From contig CAZUHQ010000004.1 of the NCBI GenBank assembly GCA_964620605.1, positions 1 through 64,000 of the forward strand: a stretch of 64,000 nt of DNA, given 5' to 3'. A model generated the notes under the pieces. That model saw nothing but the letters and a program-made list of their open reading frames with translations, was not told the DNA's origin and searched no databases. Shown piece after piece: positions 17,922 through 26,450 of this stretch (positions are counted from its first letter, which is position 1; the number at the start of each line of letters is the position of its first letter). Source of the stretch: Thalassotalea_E sp964620605. GTDB lineage: Bacteria > Pseudomonadota > Gammaproteobacteria > Enterobacterales > Alteromonadaceae. A program made the position numbers and the translations under genes.

Positions 17922-20354
17922 ATGAATAAATTGCTTATACTGCTTGCTACAGTGTTAACTTTCACCCTAAGTGGCTGTAATGGCAGTTCGGGTGACAACC
18001 CTCAGACCAGTAGTGAATCTGCAGTAGCCGGTAATATTGCTATCACCCTGCTCGATGAAGCAAGTAATGCCACAAACAGTTTTAACGCTGATCAGGTTAT
18101 TACCGTACAAGTCAAAGTTACCGACAGCGCAAATCGCGCCATCGCCAATAAACGCGTCAATGTAGTGACAGATTTAGGGCAATTAAACAGCGATTCCAAA
18201 TTAACCGACGCTCAGGGCGTTGCAGAGCTCAGCATCAATAACGGTGAGTCAGCACTTGGTGCCGGTACCTTAGTCGCGACCGCAGATAGCCTATCTTCAG
18301 AAAAAGATTATGAATTTATTCAAGAGGTTGTAGAAACCGGCGCTCCCTCTTTAGCGCTTTCGATGTCGGTTAATGGCATATCAACCAGTCAATTTAAAGC
18401 GGATGAGTTAGCACAAATAGCCATGACGCTGCTCGATAAAGACGGTCAGCCCATTGTCAATGAACTGATTAACTTAACCGCTGATGTCGGCATTTTAGCG
18501 GATAACATCAACTTTAATAAAACGGTGTTAACCAATAGCAGCGGTAAAGCGACAACTTCACTGTCTGGCATAGATATCAATGGCACCGAACTACTCGGCG
18601 CGGGAGCGATCACCGCGACAGCGGCACAAGATAACAGCATCACTAACCGACTCAATTACCAAATACTGCCGAGTAATAGTGATGTCATTGATGATGTTCG
18701 CATCGGCTACTTTAATGACAACAATCAGTTTATTGAGGGTGAAATAAAATTATCGACAAATAGCAATAATATCAGTGCCGGTGGTACTATTGGTTTATCC
18801 GTTGATCTGGTGGATCCGAACACTCAACGAATAAATGCCCCAACCACAGTAAATTTCACCTCTAACTGTGTAGCCAATGGCAAAGCTAATATTGATCTCT
18901 CGGTGTTGAGTATCAAAGGGGTTGCCCGAGCAACCTTTGAAGATATTAGTTGCGCGGGCTCTACTGGCACTGAAGATGTTATTATCGCCTCAGTCACCAC
19001 TAATGGCGTAGATAACAGCGCCACCACCACCATAGATATTTCAGGCGACCGATTAGGCTCGATTGAATTTATCTCCTCTGAACCTGAACAAATCGCCATA
19101 CAAGGCAGTGGCGGCCAGGAAACATCGACGGTGACTTTTTTAGTAAAAAGTGCGCAGGGAAACCCATTGGCACAACAAGAGGTGACATTTTCTGTAGATA
19201 CTGATGTTGGTGGCGTAACCTTAAGCCAAACCTCAGGTTTTACTAACAGCCAGGGGCAAATTACTACTCAGGTCAAATCAGGTACAGTACCAGCTGTTGT
19301 CAGGGTGAATGCTACAGCAAAAATGACTCTAGATGACGATATTATCACTGTCTATAGCCAGTCTAACTCACTTTCAATTAATACTGGCTTGCCTGAACAA
19401 ACCTCAATGACCATGGCCGCTTCAATCCGAAACCCTGAGGCAAGCTATGTAGGAACAGAATCAGAAATTGCGGTTTGGCTGGCTGATAGTTTTAACAACC
19501 CGGTGCCAGACGGTACTACAGTTAATTTTTCCTCTGAAGGCGGCTCAATAGAGCCAAGCTGCACAACTGTCTCCGGAAGCTGCAGTGTTACCTGGACGGC
19601 AACAGAACCTTACCTGGCGGATCATCGTTCAACCATTTTAGCTACCGCAATTGGCCATGAAACATTTTTTGATACCAATGGTAATAATGTCTTTGATGAT
19701 GCTGATGGTAATGCCATCACTAATCAATGGGTTGATGCCGGTTGGACAAGGCACTCACCGCAATCATCAGGCTTTGTAGATATGAGCGAAGCATGGCGAG
19801 ATGATAATGCCAATGGCATAAAAGATGCTGTTGAAACCAAATTTATTGATGACAACAACAATGGCGTTCACGATACAGCAGATGGCTACTTTAATGGTCC
19901 TCAGTGCCAGGGCAGCAAGTGTGACAGCAATGTCAAACAGGCCACATTAAGAAAATCGCTAGAGCTCATAATGTCTGATGGGGACGACCCTATTTATATA
20001 CTTTCAAGCAGTACGCAAATAACCACTTATGTTGACAATATTAAAGAGATTGACAACCCACTACCAAGTATTAGCGATGGAAAGTCGCTTGCTCTCAAAT
20101 TCAGGTTCGCAGATAGCGCGATGCAAACCATGCCGTTTGGCACCACGGTCGAGATAACGCTAGACAAAGGTGAGTTAACTGGTACTAGCTCAATTACAAT
20201 AGGGAATACCTCAGTCTCAGGTTTTAGAGCAATGGATTTTATTATTACTAACCCTGAAGGTGGCGACAGCGAAAATGCGACGTTAACTATCACAATAGAT
20301 ACGCCTAACACTTTACCAACAACTTATGTCCGCAAAACGTTAGTATTAAATTAA
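17922..20354 (+). CDS. Large lipoprotein with bacterial Ig-like (invasin-type) domains and Asp/Asn-rich Ca-binding-like loops
   Basis: 810 aa. The signal peptide ends in lipobox LSGC (Cys19), so it should be a lipid-anchored envelope protein. Several beta-sandwich repeats of the Big-1/invasin type follow (about residues 40-135, 145-245, 260-375, 380-485 and 490-565; typical wording VTDSANRAIANKRVNV ... TDAQGVAELSI). Residues ~580-660 hold loops such as DTNGNNVFDDADGN and DDNNNGVHDTADG, which resemble EF-hand/dockerin calcium loops. Cysteines occur in a few pairs. It may act in adhesion or surface structure; no catalytic domain is seen. SD AGGA lies eight bases before the ATG. Confidence 0.8.
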   Translation: MNKLLILLATVLTFTLSGCNGSSGDNPQTSSESAVAGNIAITLLDEASNATNSFNADQVITVQVKVTDSANRAIANKRVNVVTDLGQLNSDSKLTDAQGVAELSINNGESALGAGTLVATADSLSSEKDYEFIQEVVETGAPSLALSMSVNGISTSQFKADELAQIAMTLLDKDGQPIVNELINLTADVGILADNINFNKTVLTNSSGKATTSLSGIDINGTELLGAGAITATAAQDNSITNRLNYQILPSNSDVIDDVRIGYFNDNNQFIEGEIKLSTNSNNISAGGTIGLSVDLVDPNTQRINAPTTVNFTSNCVANGKANIDLSVLSIKGVARATFEDISCAGSTGTEDVIIASVTTNGVDNSATTTIDISGDRLGSIEFISSEPEQIAIQGSGGQETSTVTFLVKSAQGNPLAQQEVTFSVDTDVGGVTLSQTSGFTNSQGQITTQVKSGTVPAVVRVNATAKMTLDDDIITVYSQSNSLSINTGLPEQTSMTMAASIRNPEASYVGTESEIAVWLADSFNNPVPDGTTVNFSSEGGSIEPSCTTVSGSCSVTWTATEPYLADHRSTILATAIGHETFFDTNGNNVFDDADGNAITNQWVDAGWTRHSPQSSGFVDMSEAWRDDNANGIKDAVETKFIDDNNNGVHDTADGYFNGPQCQGSKCDSNVKQATLRKSLELIMSDGDDPIYILSSSTQITTYVDNIKEIDNPLPSISDGKSLALKFRFADSAMQTMPFGTTVEITLDKGELTGTSSITIGNTSVSGFRAMDFIITNPEGGDSENATLTITIDTPNTLPTTYVRKTLVLN

Positions 20355-20374
20355 TGCTGAATTAGTATTAAACT

Positions 20375-20533
20375 GGCTATGTTCCCGGTAATTGTTGCTA
20401 GGTAAACAAGCAAAACGCTGCGAGTCTTCCATGGAAGCTCATCACCAGCATCCATGCTGGTGATGCTTGCTCTTATTACCATAGCAACATCTTTGTTTAT
20501 CAATGGATTACCACAATTAAGAGGAACATAGCC
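20375..20533 (+). mobile_element. MITE-like palindromic element, intact copy B (159 bp, 8-bp target duplication)
   Basis: The ends are perfect 11-bp inverted repeats (GGCTATGTTCC at 20375-20385 and GGAACATAGCC at 20523-20533). It is flanked by ATTAAACT on the left and ATTAAATT on the right, an 8-bp duplication with one mismatch. Inside are the palindrome CTTCCATGGAAG (20426-20437) and a perfect 11-bp hairpin (CATCACCAGCA 20440-20450 / TGCTGGTGATG 20455-20465). It carries no ORF of note and sits 20 bp after the Ig-protein stop. An inverted copy lies at 44292-44459. Confidence 0.85.
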
Positions 20534-20609
20534 ATTAAATTAATACCGCGACTCAGCATGATTTACTGTTAATTTATTAGCCAGAAAATTATGCTGAGTT
20601 CAACAAGCT

Positions 20610-21947
20610 CTAAAACCAGGTGTCTTTAATTTTACCGTAATGGAAATAGCCCCATTGTCCGACCCGTCTTAGCGGCGCTAACGGAAACTTAGGCAAAGCA
20701 CGGTTATACAGCGGCAAATCGGGTACCGTAGCTTCAGCAACCTTATCCGCTAACCGTTTACCCGCCTGCACCGAGAACGACACGCCAGAGCCGCAATAGC
20801 CCATACTATAAAACACATCTTTTTGCTGATTTTGATAAATATGCGGCAAATCATCCAGTGCCATGCAAATCCAGCCCGACCAGGCATAAGCAATATTAAT
20901 TGTTTGCAACGCCGGAAAGCTGGTTTTAAGCACCGCAAGCAAACGATTGGCATAATAAGGATCTTCTGCGCTTTTACCAGTAATCGCGCCGCGGCCGCCA
21001 AATAAAATACGATTATCCGGTAACTTACGGTAATAATATTTTAACGCTCTGGTATCCATTACCACGTTCGAGCTGAGGAAATTACAGGCGGCAAGCTGCT
21101 GTTCGGTTAATGTCTCGGTCACTATCACCTGAGACAATACCGGCAAGGTTCGGTTAGTCACCAATGGATGAAAGCCTTTCGGAGTATAGCCATTAGTGGC
21201 AATCACCACTTTTTGCGCACTCACAGTGCCGTTTGGCGTAACCAGATGATGTTTACTGCCGCTACTTTGCCAGTCAATGACCGGCGATGCACAATGTACT
21301 TTTGCCCCTGCCTGACGCGTCAATTTCTGATAGCCCCAGGCAAGTTTTAACGGATTAATACCGTAGCCGTCTTGATAGCGGATCGCACCATAAGCATTTT
21401 GATCAGCCATATATTGCTGATGCAACTCATCGCGCGTTAATACCTCAACATCATAGCCAAACATTTGCTGCTGTAATTTTGCTAAATCCACCAGTTCTTT
21501 AAGCTTATTCGCTTTATGTGCAACCTTGATATAACCGGGCTGTTGCGGCTGACAGTCAATTCCTTCTGCAATTAATTGATTGACGGTATCGACCCCAGCT
21601 GACATTTCATCGTAAATGCCGCGCATCACTTGCTCGCCCCATTGCTTTTGCATCTGCGAGTAAGATTTTCGGCCGGACGACTTTAAAATAAAACCGGCAT
21701 TACGACCGCTACAGCCCCAGGCGGTTTGGTTTGCCTCAAGCACTGTCGCTTTAATGTCATAATTACGCGCTAAATGTAATGCACAGGATAGCCCGGTATA
21801 ACCGGCGCCGATAATCGCAACATCAACATCGATATCTTGCGAAATAGCCAGATCATGCTCTGGTGCTGCGCCTGAAGTCTGTGCCCAGTAACTCGTCGGA
21901 TAAGTTTCACCACAGCCCGGTGATTTATCGTGTAAGGGATCGTACAT
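20610..21947 (-). CDS. FAD-dependent amine/amino-acid oxidoreductase (PuuB/OrdL-like DAO family)
   Basis: 445-aa flavoprotein of the D-amino-acid oxidase fold. The FAD-binding GxGxxG is IIGAGYTGLSCALHLA (about residues 45-60), followed by VLEAN and the conserved WGCSGRNAGF (~78-87). The C-terminal FAD contact GYCGSGVSFSVQAGKRLAD (~391-409) is also present. The family includes gamma-glutamylputrescine oxidase and other amine oxidoreductases. The pattern with N-terminal DPLHDKSPGCGETYPTSYW is typical of the PuuB-like branch, but there is no put/puu gene around it. It is divergent from the GNAT gene, with 68 bp between the starts. Confidence 0.85.
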   Translation of the reverse strand: MYDPLHDKSPGCGETYPTSYWAQTSGAAPEHDLAISQDIDVDVAIIGAGYTGLSCALHLARNYDIKATVLEANQTAWGCSGRNAGFILKSSGRKSYSQMQKQWGEQVMRGIYDEMSAGVDTVNQLIAEGIDCQPQQPGYIKVAHKANKLKELVDLAKLQQQMFGYDVEVLTRDELHQQYMADQNAYGAIRYQDGYGINPLKLAWGYQKLTRQAGAKVHCASPVIDWQSSGSKHHLVTPNGTVSAQKVVIATNGYTPKGFHPLVTNRTLPVLSQVIVTETLTEQQLAACNFLSSNVVMDTRALKYYYRKLPDNRILFGGRGAITGKSAEDPYYANRLLAVLKTSFPALQTINIAYAWSGWICMALDDLPHIYQNQQKDVFYSMGYCGSGVSFSVQAGKRLADKVAEATVPDLPLYNRALPKFPLAPLRRVGQWGYFHYGKIKDTWF

Positions 21948-22015
21948 CTTTTTGCCTTATAATTTTTTTCGATGTTAAACTACCAACAAATGTCTTAATA
22001 GCCAACAATAACCGA

Positions 22016-22582
22016 ATGAAATCTGAGATTATTTACCGCAATATAGAAGAAAAGGATTATGACCAAGTGATCGCCTTAGGCACTTTAGTGCACGGCGAGG
22101 GCTATATTGATCAGGAGAATATCAAACAATGGGTTCAGCAAGGGATTAAAAATGACATTAATGCCAGTTATGTTGCTTATGATAAGGATAAACTGGTCGG
22201 TTTTCGCTTAACCTATGCTGCGCAACAGTGGCATATCGATAAATGGTGTAGCCCTGAACTATGGCAACAACCAGCAGACAATGTCTGTTACTTTAAGTGT
22301 AATACGGTAGACGAAACGTATCGCGGCTATGGTATTGGCAGTCAATTATTAAAACTGTCAATTGAAGCAATTAAACAACAAGGGGCAAGCGCCGGTGTCA
22401 GTCATCTGTGGATGCAAAGCCCGGGCAATAGTGCGGTTAAATATTTCACCAAATGCAACGGCCAGCTAGTTAAACAGCATCCGGATAAGTGGAACGAGCA
22501 TTCAAAACAAGGTTATATGTGCCCGATTTGCGCTAACGACTGCCATTGCAGCGCCGCCGAGATGATCATCTATTTCGACTAG
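22016..22582 (+). CDS. GNAT family N-acetyltransferase with C-terminal cysteine cluster
   Basis: 188 aa, using the ATG at 22016 (the frame is open upstream, but that part overlaps the divergent gene). The acetyl-CoA motif A is ETYRGYGIGSQLLKL (about residues 101-115). The last 40 residues carry CPICANDCHCSAAEM: four cysteines in a CxxCxxxCxC pattern, likely to bind a metal. The substrate is unknown. Its divergence from the FAD amine oxidoreductase suggests, weakly, a shared amine or amino-acid context. Confidence 0.75.
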   Translation: MKSEIIYRNIEEKDYDQVIALGTLVHGEGYIDQENIKQWVQQGIKNDINASYVAYDKDKLVGFRLTYAAQQWHIDKWCSPELWQQPADNVCYFKCNTVDETYRGYGIGSQLLKLSIEAIKQQGASAGVSHLWMQSPGNSAVKYFTKCNGQLVKQHPDKWNEHSKQGYMCPICANDCHCSAAEMIIYFD

Positions 22583-22614
22583 CAATACTAATCAAAATAG
22601 ATGTTCGCAAACTG

Positions 22615-24132
22615 CTAACCAAAAATTCGCTGTAACAAGGAGGTTGTGCCTTTAATCTCCTCCGGCATGCCTAAAGGTTCAAACTGCGCCAGTTGTGGAA
22701 ATTCTACTTTGAGTTTCAGGTGTTCAAAATCACCAGTTGCCGGATTAAAACGATAGTCTTTACCCCAGTTATCGAGATTTGCCGTCACCTGATTAATGGC
22801 ATCAACAATAAACGCCACTTCCTTATCCGTCATCGTTGGGTGAAACGATGCCCTGATCCAACCCGGCTTTTCGGCAAAATCCCCTGAATCGATCTTTTCG
22901 GTAATTTTTGACGAAGTATCGTGATCAACGTTGAGCAGTATATGGCCATAAGTTCCGGCACAAGAGCAGCCGCCGCGAGTTTGTATACCAAACCTGTCGT
23001 TTAACAAACGTACGATTAAGTTATGGTGAGCGCCTTTAACATAGAAGGAAACGATCGCCAGGCGATCTTTGATATTCGGCTCCAGCATCACTACCTGATC
23101 ATTGTCTGCCAATTGCGACATCACATACTCGGTAATTTCCTTTTCCCTTTGCTCGATATTTTCAACCCCCATGGCATCTTTGAGCTTAATTGCCAGCGCA
23201 GTGCGAATACATTGTAAAAAGCCAGGAGTACCGCCGTCTTCCCTCAGTTCAATATCATGAAAAAAGCTATGCTCACCCCAGGGATTCGTCCAAGTTACCG
23301 TGCCGCCGCCTGGATGATCCGGCACCCGGTTTTTATACAGCGTTTTATTAAACACCAAGACGCCTGAGCTGCCAGGACCGCCTAAAAACTTATGAGGTGA
23401 AAAGAAAATAGCATCCAGCGCCTGCTTAGAATTCGCCGGATGCATATCGATATTGACATAAGGTGCCGAGCAGGCGAAATCAACAAAGCACAAACCGCCG
23501 TATTGATGCATGATTTCCGCCAGCTGATAATAAGGAGTTTTCACCCCGGTCACATTAGAGCAGGCAGAAAATGAACCGATTTTCAATTGACGATGCTGAT
23601 ATTGTTCCAGCAACTCGGCTAAATGGCTCAGCGAAGGTAAGCCGTGCTCATCAGGTTTGACTATTTCTAAAGTGACATCACATTCGTACCATGATGTCTG
23701 GTTAGAATGATGCTCCATATGCGTGATAAACACCACAGGACGCTCACTTTCATCAAAATGTACCTGGTTTTGCATGCGCTCAGGAATACGTAAACCTAAA
23801 ATCCGTTGAAATTTATTGATCACTCCTGTCATGCCGCTCTCCGCGGTGATCAAGACATCATTTTGACAGGCATTAACATGCTTTTTGATCACTTGCTGCG
23901 CTTCATGGTAGGCATGAGTCATCGCACTGCCGGTGAGGTTAGTCTCGGTATGAGTATTAGCGACAAATGGCCCTAACACTTTAGCCAGATAATCTTCAAT
24001 AGGCTGATACAAGCGGCCACTGGCGGTCCAGTCGGCGTAAACAATAGGGCGTTGTTCACCGTTAATTATATGGCTTAAATCGTTACCTATCACCTGACGG
24101 CGAAAAGGTAAAAAGTAGTTTTCTAATGACAT
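22615..24132 (-). CDS. Class V aminotransferase (cysteine desulfurase/selenocysteine lyase-like)
   Basis: 505-aa PLP enzyme. The PLP lysine lies in FFSPHKFLGGPGSSG (~243-257). A cysteine-rich active-site-like loop follows at TRGGCSCAGTYGH (~384-396), and GMTGVINKFQRI (~79-91) contacts the cofactor in relatives. It belongs to the large SufS/Csd-like group, yet it is longer than SufS (about 406) and lacks any suf or isc neighbour, so the substrate is open. It converges with the GNAT gene (32 bp apart). Confidence 0.75.
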   Translation of the reverse strand: MSLENYFLPFRRQVIGNDLSHIINGEQRPIVYADWTASGRLYQPIEDYLAKVLGPFVANTHTETNLTGSAMTHAYHEAQQVIKKHVNACQNDVLITAESGMTGVINKFQRILGLRIPERMQNQVHFDESERPVVFITHMEHHSNQTSWYECDVTLEIVKPDEHGLPSLSHLAELLEQYQHRQLKIGSFSACSNVTGVKTPYYQLAEIMHQYGGLCFVDFACSAPYVNIDMHPANSKQALDAIFFSPHKFLGGPGSSGVLVFNKTLYKNRVPDHPGGGTVTWTNPWGEHSFFHDIELREDGGTPGFLQCIRTALAIKLKDAMGVENIEQREKEITEYVMSQLADNDQVVMLEPNIKDRLAIVSFYVKGAHHNLIVRLLNDRFGIQTRGGCSCAGTYGHILLNVDHDTSSKITEKIDSGDFAEKPGWIRASFHPTMTDKEVAFIVDAINQVTANLDNWGKDYRFNPATGDFEHLKLKVEFPQLAQFEPLGMPEEIKGTTSLLQRIFG

Positions 24133-24328
24133 GGCAAATCTAACACAAAAATCAGAATAACTTTATTCTAATTATTAGCCAAATTATCGCAATAAAAAAC
24201 CATAAAAGACAAACAATTTGCAAAATTAATTCTATAAAACTCAATTATCAAATAATTTTATCTTTATCCATTACTGGTTGGTACGGAATTAAAAAATAAT
24301 TTTAAATAACGCTATATCACGAAAAAAT

Positions 24329-25054
24329 TTAGCTAAATAGCTGATGTTGAACTACTGACTCCTGATCGATTAACTGCCAGTCAATTGGCGTTTTTTGCTG
24401 CTTAGTCAGCCAGGCATTGGCCTTTGAAAACGGCCGACTACCAAAAAAGCCGCGATAGGCAGATAATGGCGACGGATGCGAGCCAGTTAGCACACAGTGT
24501 TTATTGGCATTGATCAGCTTAACTTTACTCTGCGCATGACTGCCCCATAAGATAAAAACACAGCCGGTATTTTCTGCACTTAATTTAGCGATCACCTGCT
24601 CGGTAAATTGCTGCCAGCCGAGTTTGGCATGAGAATGCGCCTCCCCCTGTTTGACCGTCAGTACAGTATTAAGCAATAGCACCCCCTGCTGCGCCCAGGC
24701 GGTTAAATTGCCGTGATTAGGCGGGGTAAAGCCTTCAATATCGGTACTGAGTTCTTTATAGATATTCACCAGTGACGGCGGAACTTTAATGCCAAAATTC
24801 ACCGAAAACGCTAAGCCATGTGCCTGCGGCTGATCGACACTTCCTGTGCCGTGATAAGGGTCTTGCCCTAAGATCACCAGTTTAATATCCGGCAAATCAC
24901 AAAAGCGAAAGGCGTTAAAGACATCGTCAGGTTGCGGAAAAATCACTTCCCCTTGCTGACGCTGCTGCTCAATTTCTTGGGTTAAATGTTGAAAGTAAGC
25001 TTGCTGTTGTTGCTGATTGATTAGTTGCTGCCAATGCGGCTTTATATCATTCAT
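24329..25054 (-). CDS. ung: Uracil-DNA glycosylase (family 1)
   Basis: Removes uracil from DNA as the first step of base excision repair. 241 aa from the ATG at 25054. The catalytic water-activating loop GQDPYHG (about residues 61-67) and the minor-groove loop HPSPLSAYRGFFGSRPFS (~183-200) are intact. A TTG four codons upstream would lie within the terminator; the ATG start aligns with E. coli Ung, whose first Trp sits one residue earlier. The start codon directly abuts the T tract of the thrC terminator, so there is no Shine-Dalgarno sequence. Confidence 0.95.
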   Translation of the reverse strand: MNDIKPHWQQLINQQQQQAYFQHLTQEIEQQRQQGEVIFPQPDDVFNAFRFCDLPDIKLVILGQDPYHGTGSVDQPQAHGLAFSVNFGIKVPPSLVNIYKELSTDIEGFTPPNHGNLTAWAQQGVLLLNTVLTVKQGEAHSHAKLGWQQFTEQVIAKLSAENTGCVFILWGSHAQSKVKLINANKHCVLTGSHPSPLSAYRGFFGSRPFSKANAWLTKQQKTPIDWQLIDQESVVQHQLFS

Positions 25055-25083
25055 AAAAAAGGGCAATGATTAACATTGCCCTT
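25055..25083 (-). terminator. Terminator of the thr operon, abutting the ung start codon
   Basis: A 10-bp perfect stem (AAGGGCAATG 25059-25068 / CATTGCCCTT 25074-25083) with a 5-nt loop. On the minus strand it is followed by six Ts (25055-25060), after which comes the ung ATG (25054). Confidence 0.85.
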
Positions 25084-25120
25084 AGTTTACCTGAGTTATT
25101 TCGCGTGATAAAACATCGAA

Positions 25121-26413
25121 TTATACATTTGCTAATAAATAAGCACGTAGTTCACTAAATTCGTTACTCTTATCGACGGATAAAATTGACTCAGTCGCAC
25201 AATCAGCCAACTCTTTTGGCAAGGCAATGGGTTGTCCTAACGTGCTTTCTACTACCTCTTTAAATTTTGCCGGATGTGCCGTGCCTAAAAACACGCCAAA
25301 TTCATCGTCACTGGCGTTATACTGCAACGCTTTATAAGCGACTGCGGCATGAGGTTCGGTAATATAGCCAAGTTTGGCAATGGCGATCATCGTCATTTGG
25401 GTTTGCTCTTCATCAATTGATACTGAGCTAACGCAATCTTTATCGACCAGACCCGCTTTAAGCATATGTTCTACCCGCGGCCAGTTGTTAGGATTACTGA
25501 CATCCATGGCATTTGACATGGTTGCCACTGTTTCGTTTGGTGACCACTCGCCGGTTTGCAAATAACGTGGCACAGTATCATTGGCATTGGTGGCGGCAAT
25601 AAAACGTTTGATCGGTAAGCCCATGGCTTTAGCAAATAAACCGGCAGTTAAATTACCAAAATTACCACTTGGTACTGAAAACACCAGATTTTCCAATCCA
25701 GCTTTGCCCTGCTGACGATAAAGCTGGGCAGCCGCTTCAAAGTAATAGCAAACCTGTGCTAATAAACGGCTGATATTAATGGAGTTTGCTGAATTTAAAC
25801 CGATAGTATCTTTTAGCAGCTGATCGTCAAATGACTGCTTCACTAAAGCCTGACAATCATCAAAATCGCCGTCAACGGCAATGGTTTCAATATTACCGCC
25901 CAAGGTAGTAAACATCTTTTCCTGCAATAAGCTGATCTTGCCTTTCGGGTATAAAATCACGACCCGGATATTCTCAATACCGTGAAACGCGTGAGCAACC
26001 GCTGCGCCGGTATCACCTGAAGTTGCAGTTAAAATAGTGATCTTTTTATCCGCACTAAAAGCCTGAAGACAACGCGCCATAAAACGAGCACCAAAATCTT
26101 TAAACGCCAACGTCGGGCCATGAAACAATTCTAAAATTGCACGGCTTTCGTTGATCGGTTGAATTTGTGCCGGAAAGTTAAAGGCATCGGTAACAATCTC
26201 CGCTAACTGCTGCTCAGTTAAATCTTCACTGACAAAGGGGTGTAACACCTTAACGCTGCGCTCAACAAACGGCATCGCCAAAAGCTGTTCAATATCATCA
26301 AATTGTGGAATTTCTTGTGGGAAAAATAACCCTTGGTTACGTCCTAACCCTTGTTTTACCGCGCCAGCAAAACTGACCTGCTCATCATTTTCTTTTAAAT
26401 TATAAAATTTCAC
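25121..26413 (-). CDS. thrC: Threonine synthase
   Basis: PLP-dependent last step of threonine synthesis: O-phosphohomoserine to L-threonine. 430 aa (E. coli 428). The PLP lysine is in FHGPTLAFKDFGARF (~99-113), and the phosphate-binding glycine loop is SVPSGNFGNLTAG (~242-254). It starts at GTG 26413 with AGGAAGAG just upstream. It is the last gene of thrLABC, 37 bp after thrB, and ends before the hairpin terminator at 25055-25083. Confidence 0.97.
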   Translation of the reverse strand: MKFYNLKENDEQVSFAGAVKQGLGRNQGLFFPQEIPQFDDIEQLLAMPFVERSVKVLHPFVSEDLTEQQLAEIVTDAFNFPAQIQPINESRAILELFHGPTLAFKDFGARFMARCLQAFSADKKITILTATSGDTGAAVAHAFHGIENIRVVILYPKGKISLLQEKMFTTLGGNIETIAVDGDFDDCQALVKQSFDDQLLKDTIGLNSANSINISRLLAQVCYYFEAAAQLYRQQGKAGLENLVFSVPSGNFGNLTAGLFAKAMGLPIKRFIAATNANDTVPRYLQTGEWSPNETVATMSNAMDVSNPNNWPRVEHMLKAGLVDKDCVSSVSIDEEQTQMTMIAIAKLGYITEPHAAVAYKALQYNASDDEFGVFLGTAHPAKFKEVVESTLGQPIALPKELADCATESILSVDKSNEFSELRAYLLANV

Positions 26414-26450
26414 TTAGCTCTTCCTAACTCAATTTATTTCCTAACTCAAC

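Noticed and set aside
20341..20374. Direct repeat TAGTATTAAA just before element B as its target duplication
   Set aside because: Both copies lie on the same side of the element, so they cannot be its flanking duplication; the octamers touching the two ends are the better candidate.
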